Origin: Bacteroidales bacterium UBA3290
GTDB taxonomy: Bacteria > Bacteroidota > Bacteroidia > Bacteroidales > UBA932
Direction: 5' to 3'
Assembly (NCBI GenBank): GCA_002361615.1
Contig: DETK01000017.1
Location: forward strand, 50,100 to 114,099
Length of the DNA stretch: 64,000 nucleotides
This document shows positions 1 through 8,732 of this stretch, piece by piece. The notes under the pieces are model-generated. The model did not search any database. It was not told where the DNA came from and saw only the letters and a program-made list of their open reading frames with translations. Position numbers and translations under genes: made by a program. Within the stretch, counting starts at the first letter, position 1. Every line of letters starts with the position of its first letter.

Positions 1-11
1 AAACAATCAAA

Positions 12-497
12 ATGAAAAAATTAATTGTTACGCTCCTCGTCGTCGTGGCTGCCATGGCCGCCCCGTATTCCGCAAAGGCTATCGAGGATCCGTTCCAGAA
101 AGGGACGCTGCTCTTCGGCTTGCAGGCCGGTTACTATCCTTACTTCGGCGGTAACGTCTATGGTGACTGTGTGATCGTCGACAGCTGGTGGAAAGGCCAC
201 TTCACGGTCGGTGCCCAGATCGGTACCATGGGCTATAACGGCTATAAGCATGCTTATCTCTCCGTTGCCCCGCGTGTGACCTATGGTCTGAACATCACCG
301 ACCGCTTCGAAGTCCATGTCGGTACCCTCCTCGGTCTGGGTACGTACTTCGGGCACGACTACAAGAGCCTGCATCTGTGCTACGGTGGTCTGACGGGCCT
401 GCGCTTCTTCCTGACGGACGCGCTGGCGCTCTCTGCCGAAGTCAACTACTCCGGCTTCAACCCGTTGTTCAACGCTGGCCTTGCCTTCAAATTCTAG
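12..497 (+). CDS. Small outer-membrane beta-barrel protein (unknown function)
   Basis: This 161-residue protein begins with a clear signal peptide (MKK, a hydrophobic stretch, cleavage near AKA at about residue 23). The mature part is rich in Gly and Tyr and alternates hydrophobic and polar residues, as expected for about eight beta strands. It ends in phenylalanine (GLAFKF), the usual Omp C-terminal signal for barrel assembly. An OmpX/OmpW-like small barrel in the outer membrane is inferred; no ligand or function can be assigned. The start at base 12 is the only ATG giving a full signal peptide. A strong hairpin terminator follows the stop. Any upstream operon partners lie outside the window. 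Confidence 0.75.
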   Translation: MKKLIVTLLVVVAAMAAPYSAKAIEDPFQKGTLLFGLQAGYYPYFGGNVYGDCVIVDSWWKGHFTVGAQIGTMGYNGYKHAYLSVAPRVTYGLNITDRFEVHVGTLLGLGTYFGHDYKSLHLCYGGLTGLRFFLTDALALSAEVNYSGFNPLFNAGLAFKF

Positions 498-516
498 GAA
501 GCTGCCCTTCAAATCG

Positions 517-550
517 AAAGAGGCCCCCGGATTCCGGAGGCCTCTTTTTT
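517..550 (+). terminator. Rho-independent terminator
   Basis: AAAGAGGCC (517-525) pairs with GGCCTCTTT (539-547), the inner CCGG arms pair around a tiny loop, and a run of T follows. It sits between the convergent ends of the barrel gene and the EF-hand gene and may serve both strands, though the T tract is better on the plus strand. Confidence 0.85.
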
Positions 551-569
551 GTCGGGGATGCAGGGCGTT

Positions 570-863
570 TTACGCTTTCTGGTCCTTCTTCTCTTTCATT
601 TCTTCGATCTTGTCCTTGGCCTTGTCGATCTTGACGCGGGCCTTGTCCATGAGTTCATTGGCATTCTCTTTCATCTCGCCGTAGATCTCTTTGGCTTTCG
701 GAGCCGCCTTGGCATAGAGTTCCTTGGCGTTCTCTTTCATTTCATCGGCGACTTCGCCCAGCTTCTCGCTGGCCTTGTTGGCCGCATATTTGATCTTCTC
801 GTCGAGCGAGACTTTTCCGTCGCAATTCAGGTCGCGGGGATCTTTGTTGGTTTCTTCACACAT
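570..863 (-). CDS. Small helical protein with an N-terminal EF-hand-type loop
   Basis: The 97-residue product has no signal peptide. Residues 11-22 (DLNCDGKVSLDE) match a canonical EF-hand or dockerin calcium loop: Asp1, Asn3, Asp5, Gly6, a hydrophobic residue at 8, and Glu12. The rest is a Lys/Glu/Ala-rich amphipathic helix with repeated KAKE and MKENA units, resembling YtxH, LEA or apolipoprotein-like sequences. It lies 24 bases downstream of the M28 peptidase on the same strand, so co-transcription is likely. Function is unknown; calcium binding is inferred from one loop only, and a single EF-hand without a partner would be unusual. No Shine-Dalgarno sequence is visible. Confidence 0.7.
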   Translation of the reverse strand: MCEETNKDPRDLNCDGKVSLDEKIKYAANKASEKLGEVADEMKENAKELYAKAAPKAKEIYGEMKENANELMDKARVKIDKAKDKIEEMKEKKDQKA

Positions 864-887
864 GGCAGTATAATTTTTTGAAATGGG

Positions 888-2441
888 TTATTCTTTATAA
901 AGGCCCTTGCGGGAAAGCAGGTGGTCGAGGTTGGCGATGCCGTAGAGCACGACGGCCGTAACCACGGCGGAATGCTCCATGTATTCGGGAATCAGCTTGT
1001 TGAAGATGTCCCGTTCGGTGTGCCAGATTTCGCCGTATTCGAAGTTGTAGCCTTTCGGGTCCGTTTCGCGGAAGGAGATGGTCGGAACGCCGTTCATGGC
1101 AAAATAGGCGTGGTCACTGCCGCCGGCCCGGGTAGGACGCGGCTGCGGCTGGCCTTCCCGCTTGCTGACGGTGAAGGGGAAGTCGGGGTTGATGGTTTCC
1201 AGCGGTTTGCAGATGGACACATAGTCGTCGTACATGGCTTCGGGGACGGAAACGCCCGTGGCGCAGAGCGGTCCGCCGTCACGGTTGATGTAGTTGGAGA
1301 TCTTGTCGAGCGGAACGGTCTTGTTCTCCACGAAGAACTTCGAGCCCAGCAGACCGAATTCCTCGCCGGTCCAGATGCAGAAGAGGATGGTGCGTTTGGG
1401 CTTGGCGCCGGAAGTGGCCAGCAGGCGGGCGGCTTCCATCGTCACGGTGGTTCCGTTGCCGTCGTCCACGGCGCCGGAGCCGCCGTCATAGGCGTCCAGG
1501 TGGCCGCCGGCCAGCACGTATTCCTTCGGATACTTGCTGCCGCGCAGGATCCCGATGATGTTGTGGTACTTCACGGGACCACGGTAGAAGTGGTTGCGGA
1601 TATCGAATTCAAGCTGGAACATATCCTTGCGCAGGACTTTTTCCTTGACTACTTTGAACTGCGCCTCGTCGAGCATGATGTCGCACACGGTAGGCAGGTT
1701 CTCCATCGTGATATCGTAGCAGCCGGCCCGGTCGTACATGATCTTCAAAGGGACTTTGGCCGAACGGATGAAGCCCAGCACGCCGGCTTCCACCATCTCC
1801 TTATAGAAAGGAGCGACGCTCTTCTCGTAGGGGATCAGTTCCTTCGGCTCGTCGCGATGTTCGTAGTTCCAGCGGCGGATCTCGTTGTTCTGGCGGTCGA
1901 TTTCCTCATTCTTTGCGATGACTTCGGCGCGTTTCTCATTGGCAGCGGGCGTGGTATTGATGGCCATGCCGTCCGATTCCGTATCGAGCAGCACCCAGGC
2001 GCCCTTGAGCAAGCCCTTCATGCGGTCGAATTCGCGGCGGCTCTTGGGCTCGATAAGCACGTGTCCGGCCTGTTTGCCGCGGGTTCCGGCGGTGTAGGAG
2101 GGCGTGGCGAAATGCAGGTTCATGCCGTCTTCGCTGATCATCCTGCCGAACCAGGGTCCGCGGTTGAAGCCCACGTTGATCTGGCCGGCTTCCTGGACCA
2201 TCACTTCGAGTCCCCACGATTCGAACTGTTCCTTCACCCAGGCTTCTGCCTCGGTCAGGGCAGCGGAGCCGATGAGGCGTCCGCCGATGCGGTTGGCCAG
2301 GAAATCGGCGTGTTCCATCGTCCGGTTGTCAGTGGTTCCGGTCTCGATGATTTTCTTGACGACTTTGTCTTGCGCGAATGCGCCGAGGGAGCAGCAGGTG
2401 GCGATGAGCGCCGCAAGTGCGAAGGAAATAGTTCTCTTCAT
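888..2441 (-). CDS. Secreted M28-family zinc aminopeptidase
   Basis: This 517-residue protein has a signal peptide (cleavage after AFA, about residue 23), so it acts in the periplasm or outside the cell. The N-terminal half contains a PA-like insert. The C-terminal half has the two-zinc M28 site: GGHLDAYD (His314 and following Asp), AVDDGNG (Asp near 326), the catalytic GEE (about 359-361), NRDGG and WHTERD. All expected ligands are present, so activity is likely. Family members remove N-terminal residues from peptides; the exact specificity cannot be read here. It appears to head a short unit with the EF-hand gene downstream. Confidence 0.9.
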   Translation of the reverse strand: MKRTISFALAALIATCCSLGAFAQDKVVKKIIETGTTDNRTMEHADFLANRIGGRLIGSAALTEAEAWVKEQFESWGLEVMVQEAGQINVGFNRGPWFGRMISEDGMNLHFATPSYTAGTRGKQAGHVLIEPKSRREFDRMKGLLKGAWVLLDTESDGMAINTTPAANEKRAEVIAKNEEIDRQNNEIRRWNYEHRDEPKELIPYEKSVAPFYKEMVEAGVLGFIRSAKVPLKIMYDRAGCYDITMENLPTVCDIMLDEAQFKVVKEKVLRKDMFQLEFDIRNHFYRGPVKYHNIIGILRGSKYPKEYVLAGGHLDAYDGGSGAVDDGNGTTVTMEAARLLATSGAKPKRTILFCIWTGEEFGLLGSKFFVENKTVPLDKISNYINRDGGPLCATGVSVPEAMYDDYVSICKPLETINPDFPFTVSKREGQPQPRPTRAGGSDHAYFAMNGVPTISFRETDPKGYNFEYGEIWHTERDIFNKLIPEYMEHSAVVTAVVLYGIANLDHLLSRKGLYKE

Positions 2442-2465
2442 GGCAAGGTAATCTTATATAAGATA

Positions 2466-2473
2466 CAAATATA
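2466..2473 (-). promoter_or_regulatory. Candidate -7 element for the M28 peptidase
   Basis: On the minus strand this reads TATATTTG, matching the Bacteroidota TAnnTTTG element, 24 bases before the start codon. I see no convincing TTTG box 19-21 bases upstream. Confidence 0.4.
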
Positions 2474-2483
2474 ATAAAAAGCG

Positions 2484-2513
2484 TTGGATGGCGTGATATT
2501 TGTTGTATTTTTG
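2484..2513 (+). promoter_or_regulatory. Promoter of the RND efflux operon
   Basis: TTG (2484-2486), 19 bases, then TATTTTTG (2506-2513) fits the Bacteroidota primary sigma factor consensus. The predicted transcription start is about 25-30 bases before the TolC-like gene. It is divergent from the peptidase promoter in the same 103-bp gap. I see no clear operator. Confidence 0.65.
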
Positions 2514-2544
2514 CGCCTCTGTTACAGGATAATTAATTGATGAA

Positions 2545-3846
2545 ATGAGAAATATCGTTCTGTTTTCCGGACTTTTCCTGCTCAGTCTTCTTCTGACGGA
2601 CAGCGCAAAAGCCCAGACCCGGTCTTCGAGCATGTCCTTCAGCCTGGCGGAAGCCCAGCAGTTTGCCATCGAGCACAACAGGACCCTGGCCAATGCTTCA
2701 ATCGACATCCAGAAAGCACAGGCGAACAAATGGAAAGCCATCGCCAGCCTGCTGCCGCAGGTCTCTGCCAGCGGCTCCTATTCCAACAGCCTCGGCTACA
2801 AGATGGACCTGGGTCCGATGAAGATTTCGATGACACCCTACATGACCTTCAACGTCTCCACGACAGTGGCGCTCAATGGCGCACAGGTCGTTTCCCTGGG
2901 TATTGCGGAAATCTCCCGCCGGATGGCCGACCTCACGCAGCAGAAGACGGAAAGACAGATTGCCAACCAGGTGGAGACCCTCTATTTCTCCGCCCTTGTG
3001 ACCCAGGAGACGATCCGGCTGCTGAACAAGAACCTGGAAAGCATGCAGAAACTGCATCAGATCACGCAGAACTCCGTGGATGTGGGCGTGGCCGAGCAGA
3101 CGGACGCCGACCAGATCCGGGTCCAGGTGGCCACGATGGAGAGCACCATCAAGACCGCCCAGCGTTCCCTGGAGATGGTTTACAACTCCCTGCGCCTGCA
3201 GCTCTGCCTGGAGGAGGATGTGGATATCATCCTGACCCAGGACATCGACGACCTGTTGAACATGAAAACCACCTCCGATCTGCTGGCCACCGAGTTTGAC
3301 ATCGAACAGAATTACGACTACCGGCTCCTGAAGGAGAATACCGAACTGAGCCGCAAGCAGATCGCCCTGACCGGCTGGACCAACGGTCCGACGCTCAGCG
3401 TCTATCACCAGTTCAATGCCCGTCACAATTTCAGCAGCGAGGCTACGATGAACATGACGCCGCCCAATATGATCGGCGCGCAGCTCAACATCCCGCTTTT
3501 CGGTTTCGGCAAGAACTATGCGGCCATCAAGGACGCCCGGCTGGCTTACAAGAAGCAGCTCAACACGCTGGAAGATACGGAACTCTCGCTCAACGTCCAG
3601 TACGACCAGCTGTGCTACAACCTGCGCAACGCCATCGAAAAGTACGAGATCCAGAAGCAGAGCGTAGCCGTCGCGCAGCGTGTCTTCGACAACGTCGCCA
3701 AGAAGTTTGAATACGGAGTGGCCTCCAGCTTCGACGTCACCAATTCGGGCACCAACCTGATCAATGCCCAGAGCAGCTATGTCCAGTCGATGGTGGAGAT
3801 CATCAACGCCCAGGTTTCCCTTGAACAACTCCTGAATAAAAGATAA
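2545..3846 (+). CDS. TolC-family outer-membrane efflux protein
   Basis: The 433-residue product has a signal peptide (cleavage after AKA, about residue 24) and two outer-membrane efflux protein repeats, seen as long heptad-rich helices such as the stretches before and after position 3300. It forms the trimeric outer-membrane duct of a tripartite pump. It is first in a four-gene run, 6 bases before the adaptor gene. The start at 2545 follows the promoter closely; the ATG at 2540 is out of frame and stops after two codons. The substrate is unknown. Confidence 0.92.
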   Translation: MRNIVLFSGLFLLSLLLTDSAKAQTRSSSMSFSLAEAQQFAIEHNRTLANASIDIQKAQANKWKAIASLLPQVSASGSYSNSLGYKMDLGPMKISMTPYMTFNVSTTVALNGAQVVSLGIAEISRRMADLTQQKTERQIANQVETLYFSALVTQETIRLLNKNLESMQKLHQITQNSVDVGVAEQTDADQIRVQVATMESTIKTAQRSLEMVYNSLRLQLCLEEDVDIILTQDIDDLLNMKTTSDLLATEFDIEQNYDYRLLKENTELSRKQIALTGWTNGPTLSVYHQFNARHNFSSEATMNMTPPNMIGAQLNIPLFGFGKNYAAIKDARLAYKKQLNTLEDTELSLNVQYDQLCYNLRNAIEKYEIQKQSVAVAQRVFDNVAKKFEYGVASSFDVTNSGTNLINAQSSYVQSMVEIINAQVSLEQLLNKR

Positions 3847-3852
3847 TACGAT

Positions 3853-4869
3853 ATGAAACGCTTTTTCCTCTTTATCCCGGCCTTCGCGGCCCTGGTCGTA
3901 AGCGCTTGCGGCGGACAGCAGGCCCAGCAGCAGGTGGAGCAGCGCGCGGAACTGGTCGAGACGGCCGCCCTTGCGATGTCCGACATCTCCCGTGAACTGG
4001 AATTCTCCACCACGCTCGAAGGCTGGCAGACCCTCAACGTGGCCCCTTCGCTGACCGGCAAGATCGAACACATCTATGTCGAAGTCGGCACGAACGTAGG
4101 CTCGGGAACGATGCTGGTGCGGATGGACCAGAACCAGTACACCACCACCAAGCTGACCTACACCAACCTGGGTGTGGAGATGCAGCGGATGGAGTCGCTG
4201 CACGAAAGCGGCGCGGTGTCGCAGCAGACCTACGACCAGACCCGTCTGAGCTACGAGCAGACCAAGGAGTCCCTGGATTTCCTGGAGAAAAACACTTATG
4301 TGCGGGCGCCTTTCTCCGGCGTGATCTCGGCCAAGAACTATGAGGACGGCGAGCTCTACAGCGGTCAGCCGATCCTTGTGCTGACACAGATCCATACGCT
4401 CAAGGCCCTGATCGCCATCCCGGAAAGCTACTATCCCGTGGTGAAGAAGGGTATGAAGGTCGAGATTACTTCGGAAATCTATCCGGGCGAGACCTTCCCG
4501 GCCACGATCGATATCGTCTATCCGACCGTCGATCCGGCCTCCCACACCTTCCAGGCCCGGCTCCGCATCCCCAACAGCGGTCTGAAACTCCGTCCGGGTA
4601 TGTATGTCAAGACGAAAATGTCGATGGGCATGGCGCGCGCCATGGTGGTGCCTTACCAGGCCGTGCTCAAGCTCACGGGTTCGAACGACCGCTACGTCTT
4701 CCTTGATGACGGCGGCGTGGCCAAGCGCGTGTTCGTGAAACTCGGCCAGCGTTTCGACGAGAATATCGAGGTCATCAGCGACGAGCTGCAGGAAGGCGAC
4801 CGTCTGGTAGTCGTGGGCCAGGCCAAGTTGGTCGACGGCGCTAAAATCAACGTAGCGAGGGAGAACTGA
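3853..4869 (+). CDS. RND efflux periplasmic adaptor (membrane fusion) lipoprotein
   Basis: This 338-residue protein has a lipobox (VSAC, Cys19), so it is probably anchored as a lipoprotein. A split lipoyl/barrel-sandwich domain flanks a short alpha hairpin (VGTNVGSGTMLVRMD to YVRAPFSGVISAKNYEDGELYSGQPIL), followed by the beta-barrel and membrane-proximal domains. It bridges the inner-membrane pump and TolC. The hairpin is short compared with AcrA. It ends 2 bases before the pump gene, which indicates translational coupling. Confidence 0.93.
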   Translation: MKRFFLFIPAFAALVVSACGGQQAQQQVEQRAELVETAALAMSDISRELEFSTTLEGWQTLNVAPSLTGKIEHIYVEVGTNVGSGTMLVRMDQNQYTTTKLTYTNLGVEMQRMESLHESGAVSQQTYDQTRLSYEQTKESLDFLEKNTYVRAPFSGVISAKNYEDGELYSGQPILVLTQIHTLKALIAIPESYYPVVKKGMKVEITSEIYPGETFPATIDIVYPTVDPASHTFQARLRIPNSGLKLRPGMYVKTKMSMGMARAMVVPYQAVLKLTGSNDRYVFLDDGGVAKRVFVKLGQRFDENIEVISDELQEGDRLVVVGQAKLVDGAKINVAREN

Positions 4870-4871
4870 CG

Positions 4872-7800
4872 ATGAGTATCTACAAGTCAGCCATTGAAAA
4901 GCCCGTCACCACGGCGCTGATCTTCGTGGCGGTGATCGTTATCGGCCTGTTCTCGCTTTCGCGCCTGCCGATCGACCAGTTCCCGGAGATGGATCCGCCG
5001 TACATCACGGTGATGACCACTTACGCGGGGGCGAGCGCCAGTGAAATCGAGACCAACGTCACCAAGATCATCGAGAACAGCCTCACCTCGGTCGACGGCC
5101 TGAAAGAACTCACCTCGTCTTCCCGTGACAACATGTCGGTCGTTTCGCTGGAGCTGGAGTGGGGAACCGACCGTGACGAAGCGGCCAACGACATACGCTC
5201 CTACATCGACATGATCAAGAGCAACCTTCCCGACGGTTGCTCGAGCCCGGTGATGTTCAAGCTCAATTCGAGCCTGATGCCGATTATCCAGTATTCCGTG
5301 ACGGCGGAAGAAAGTTATCCCGGTCTGGAGAAGATTCTCAACGACGAGGTGGTCCCGCAGCTCAACCGCATCGAGGGCATCGGCTCAGTATCGGTGTCGG
5401 GTGCACCCGACCGCTATGTCTACATCGACATCGACCAGGCGAAACTCGACGCCTACAACCTGACCCTCGAGCAGGTAGCCAACGCCATCAGCGTCAACAA
5501 CCTGAACCTGTCGAGCGGTGTGGTCAAGATGGACCGCCAGCAGTATCAGATGCAGGTACGCGGCGAATATGAGCAGAGCGCCGACATCGCCGACATCGTG
5601 GTTTCCACCACGATGGCCGGCAAGAAGGTCTTCGTCCGCGACCTGGCGCAGGTGCGCGATACGATCAAGGACCTCTCGCTCGACGAGAAGGTGGACAGCC
5701 GCGAGGCCGTCCGTCTGATGGTGGCCAAGAAATCGGGTTCCAACACCGTCCAGGTCTGCCGCGACGTGCGCAAGGAGCTCTCCCGCATCGAGAAGACCCT
5801 GCCTTCCGACGTGCATATCAAGATGATCTACGACTCTTCCGAAGAGATCGAGAACGCCATCGGTTCGCTGGAGGAATCCATCCTCTACGCCCTTCTCTTC
5901 GTGGTGCTGGTGGTTTTCTTCTTCCTCGGGAAATGGCGCGCCACGCTGATCATCGGCATCACGATCCCGATCGCATTGATTGTGGCTTTCGTGTATCTGC
6001 TGCTTACCGACAGTTCGCTCAACATCATCTCGCTTTCGGCCTTGACCGTGGCCATCGGTATGGTGGTGGACGACTCCATCGTGGTGCTGGAGAATATCAC
6101 CAAGCACATCGACCGCGGTTCGTCGCCCCATGAGGCTTCCATCTACGCAACCAATGAGGTTTGGACTTCCGTCATTGCGACGACGCTCGTCATCGCAGCC
6201 GTATTCATCCCGCTGACGATGCTCACCGGCCTGGCCGGCATCCTGTTCAAGGAGCTGGGCTGGATCGTGACCATCGTGGTTTCGACCTCGACGCTGGCGG
6301 CCATCTCCCTGATCCCGATGCTCTGCTCGAAGCTCCTCAAGGCCCGGGAAGTGAGAATCGACGAGAACGGCCATCTGATCGAGGGGAAGGAAAAGAAGGG
6401 CTGGTACGACCGTATCGTGGTAGGATTCCTCGACAAGGTGGACAAGGCTTATGCCAACCTGCTTCGCTGGTGCCTGACCCATAAGCTGATAACCATCCTC
6501 ATCGCGATCGCATTCTTCGTGGTTTCGCTGTTGCCGATGGTGATGGGCAAGATCGGTACGGAATTCATGCCCAGCAGCGACAACGGCCGTTTGAGCGTCA
6601 CGGTGGAGCTGCAGCGCGGCACCCGTATCGAAGAGACGGTAAAGACGGCCCGCGTCCTGGAAGAACGCTTCCGCGAACTGGTTCCGGAAATCCAGCGCAT
6701 CTCCACGTCCGCAGGTTCGAACGACGAGAGCTCGATCGGCGCGCTGTTCTCCTCGACTACCAACTACAAGATTTCGATGACGGTGGTGTGCAACAAGAAA
6801 TACGAGCGTACCCGCACGATCGAAGAGATCGGCGAGGTTCTCCGTACGGAATTGGCCCAGTATCCTGAAATCATCGAGTATCAGGTCAATGCGTCCGGCG
6901 GTATGGGCGGCGGCGGCCGTTCCACCGTGGATGTGGAAATCTACGGCTATGACTTCGACGAGACCAATCTCTATGCGGAGGAAGTCCGCCAGGTCATCGT
7001 AAACAACGTGCCCGGCGCCCGCAACGTCCGCATCTCGCGCGACAAGGACCGTCCGGAACTCAAAGTCACTATCGACAAGGAGAAAGCCGCGATCCACGGC
7101 CTGAACACGGCCACCGTATCGCAGTACATCCGCAACCGCGTGACCGGTTTCACGGCAGGCTTCCTGAAGGAAGACGGCGATGAGTACAACATCGTGGTCC
7201 GCCTCAAGGAGGAAGACCGCAATTCGATCACCGACATCCAGGACCTCACCATCCCGACGGCGACCGGCGCCCGCATCAAGCTCAGCGAGATCGCGACCAT
7301 CGAAGAATACTGGGCTCCGCAGACCATCGACCGCAAGAGCCGCCAGCGCTATGTCCGCGTCATCTCGATGCCGTATGAGACTTCGCTGGGCGAGCTGGCC
7401 GCAGCCATCCAGACGCAGATCGACCAGATCTCCCGTCCTTCGGGCATCTCGGTGGTACTGGCCGGTGACTTCGAAGACCAGCAGAAGACTTTCAAGGACA
7501 TCTTCGCCCTGCTGCTGCTGATCATCCTGCTGGTCTATATCGTGATGGCTTCGCAGTTCGAATCGCTCAACAAACCGGCGGTCATCCTGCTCTCCATCCC
7601 GTTCGGCCTTTCGGGCGTGGTGCTGGCACTCTGGCTCACGGGTACGTCGCTCGATATGATCGGCGCACTGGGCGTGGTGATGCTGGTGGGTATCGTGGTC
7701 AAGAACGGTATCGTGCTGGTGGACTACATCAACCTGATGCGCGACCGCGGCCACGCGCTGAACGAGGCGATCGCCCTTTCGGGCGCCTCGCGTCTGCGCC

Positions 7801-8057
7801 CTGTGCTCATGACGGCCTTCACGACGCTGCTCGGTATGCTTCCGATGGCACTCAGCGGCGGTGAGGGTTCCGAAATGTGGCATCCGCTCGGCATCGTGGT
7901 GATCGGCGGTCTGCTGGTTTCGACTTTCGTCACGCTGATCGTCGTACCGGTAGTTTATGGCCTGATTTCCCGCAGCGGCGAGCGCAACAAGAAAGAGAAA
8001 CGCCGCAAGGAATTTATCTTCATGAATTTGAATCCCGACCAGGAGGAAGCAAGATGA
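4872..8057 (+). CDS. RND efflux transporter permease (AcrB/HAE family)
   Basis: This 1061-residue inner-membrane protein has the standard RND layout: TM1, a large porter domain, TM2-7, a second porter domain and TM8-12. The proton-relay residues are visible: the Asp pair in GMVVDDSIVV (about D400 and D401, TM4) and the Lys in VGIVVKNGIVL (about K944, TM10). The sequence pattern is closer to multidrug HAE pumps than to metal CusA/CzcA pumps, because I do not see the methionine relay or the CzcA-type DxxE signature. The gene ends with a charged tail, and its stop overlaps the ATG of the PII-like gene by 4 bases. Confidence 0.94.
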   Translation: MSIYKSAIEKPVTTALIFVAVIVIGLFSLSRLPIDQFPEMDPPYITVMTTYAGASASEIETNVTKIIENSLTSVDGLKELTSSSRDNMSVVSLELEWGTDRDEAANDIRSYIDMIKSNLPDGCSSPVMFKLNSSLMPIIQYSVTAEESYPGLEKILNDEVVPQLNRIEGIGSVSVSGAPDRYVYIDIDQAKLDAYNLTLEQVANAISVNNLNLSSGVVKMDRQQYQMQVRGEYEQSADIADIVVSTTMAGKKVFVRDLAQVRDTIKDLSLDEKVDSREAVRLMVAKKSGSNTVQVCRDVRKELSRIEKTLPSDVHIKMIYDSSEEIENAIGSLEESILYALLFVVLVVFFFLGKWRATLIIGITIPIALIVAFVYLLLTDSSLNIISLSALTVAIGMVVDDSIVVLENITKHIDRGSSPHEASIYATNEVWTSVIATTLVIAAVFIPLTMLTGLAGILFKELGWIVTIVVSTSTLAAISLIPMLCSKLLKAREVRIDENGHLIEGKEKKGWYDRIVVGFLDKVDKAYANLLRWCLTHKLITILIAIAFFVVSLLPMVMGKIGTEFMPSSDNGRLSVTVELQRGTRIEETVKTARVLEERFRELVPEIQRISTSAGSNDESSIGALFSSTTNYKISMTVVCNKKYERTRTIEEIGEVLRTELAQYPEIIEYQVNASGGMGGGGRSTVDVEIYGYDFDETNLYAEEVRQVIVNNVPGARNVRISRDKDRPELKVTIDKEKAAIHGLNTATVSQYIRNRVTGFTAGFLKEDGDEYNIVVRLKEEDRNSITDIQDLTIPTATGARIKLSEIATIEEYWAPQTIDRKSRQRYVRVISMPYETSLGELAAAIQTQIDQISRPSGISVVLAGDFEDQQKTFKDIFALLLLIILLVYIVMASQFESLNKPAVILLSIPFGLSGVVLALWLTGTSLDMIGALGVVMLVGIVVKNGIVLVDYINLMRDRGHALNEAIALSGASRLRPVLMTAFTTLLGMLPMALSGGEGSEMWHPLGIVVIGGLLVSTFVTLIVVPVVYGLISRSGERNKKEKRRKEFIFMNLNPDQEEAR

Positions 8058-8347
8058 AAAGTGTCTTTATCGTATTCAACCAGGCTTTCACCTCCCGTGT
8101 GGAGTATATGTTGGAAGAATTGGGCATCAGAGGCTTTACGTTCTTTGAACAGGTCCAGGGCAGGGGATCCGTGGACGGGGAACCGCGCCGCGGCACCCAC
8201 ACCTGGCCCGAAATGAACTCGGCCGTGATAACGGTCATACCCGACGAAAAGGTGGATGAACTGCTCCTGACCGTGCGCAAACTCGACGCCCGCAACAAGT
8301 CGGTCGGCGTGCGCGCGTTCGTATGGAATATCGAGCAGGCTGTCTGA
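8054..8347 (+). CDS. PII-like small signalling protein in the efflux operon
   Basis: The 97-residue protein has a ferredoxin-like PII/CutA pattern: a first beta-alpha unit (residues 1-25), GFTFFEQVQGRGSVDG as strand 2 into a T-loop-like segment, SAVITVIPDEKVDELLLTVR as strand 3 and helix 2, and a final VGVRAFVWNIE strand. The start is the ATG at 8054, overlapping the pump stop (ATGA), with AGGAGG at 8041-8046, a rare good Shine-Dalgarno match here, although it also codes for the pump tail. PII-like proteins linked to RND pumps are known in several phyla. A role in sensing or gating export is inferred from position. The T-loop is short, and I see no uridylylation motif. Confidence 0.75.
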   Translation: MKSVFIVFNQAFTSRVEYMLEELGIRGFTFFEQVQGRGSVDGEPRRGTHTWPEMNSAVITVIPDEKVDELLLTVRKLDARNKSVGVRAFVWNIEQAV

Positions 8348-8364
8348 TTTTCGAAAAAAATGTT

Positions 8365-8372
8365 TATCTTTA
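8365..8372 (+). promoter_or_regulatory. Candidate -7 element for trxA
   Basis: TATCTTTA differs from TAnnTTTG at the last base and lies 30 bases before trxA. No upstream box is convincing, and read-through from the efflux operon is possible. Confidence 0.3.
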
Positions 8373-8402
8373 ACGCCTGAATCCTTTTTTGATAAGAAAA
8401 CT

Positions 8403-8720
8403 ATGGCACAAGCATTAACCGATTCCAATTTCAGCGAACTCGTCGAGCAGGCGCAGATGCCTGTCGTCGTAGACTTCTGGGCCACCTGGTGCGGCCCCTG
8501 CCGCATGATCTCTCCCATCGTCGACAAGATGGCCGAGAAATATGAGGGCAAGGTAAACGTTGTCAAATGCAATGTCGATGAGAGCACGGATATCCCGATG
8601 AAGTTCGGCATCCGCAATATCCCGACGCTGCTCTTCTTCAAGGGCGGCGAGCTGGTCGACCGTGTCGTCGGCGCCGTCTCCCAGGCGGAGATCGAGAAGC
8701 ACATTGAAAAAATTCTTTAA
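8403..8720 (+). CDS. trxA: Thioredoxin
   Basis: This 105-residue cytoplasmic protein has the thioredoxin fold and the classic redox site WCGPC (W29, C30, C33), the buried Asp in VVVDFWA and the cis-Pro in IRNIPTLLFF. It reduces disulfides in target enzymes using thioredoxin reductase, which is not in the window. It has no signal peptide, which separates it from periplasmic thiol oxidoreductases. Two barrel genes and a prenyl synthase follow with gaps of 4-12 bases. Confidence 0.97.
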   Translation: MAQALTDSNFSELVEQAQMPVVVDFWATWCGPCRMISPIVDKMAEKYEGKVNVVKCNVDESTDIPMKFGIRNIPTLLFFKGGELVDRVVGAVSQAEIEKHIEKIL

Positions 8721-8732
8721 AACCTGATCGAT

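Noticed and set aside
5385..7883. An 832-codon open frame on the minus strand opposite the RND pump
   Set aside because: Antisense shadow of a well-conserved gene; His- and Arg-rich low-complexity translation.
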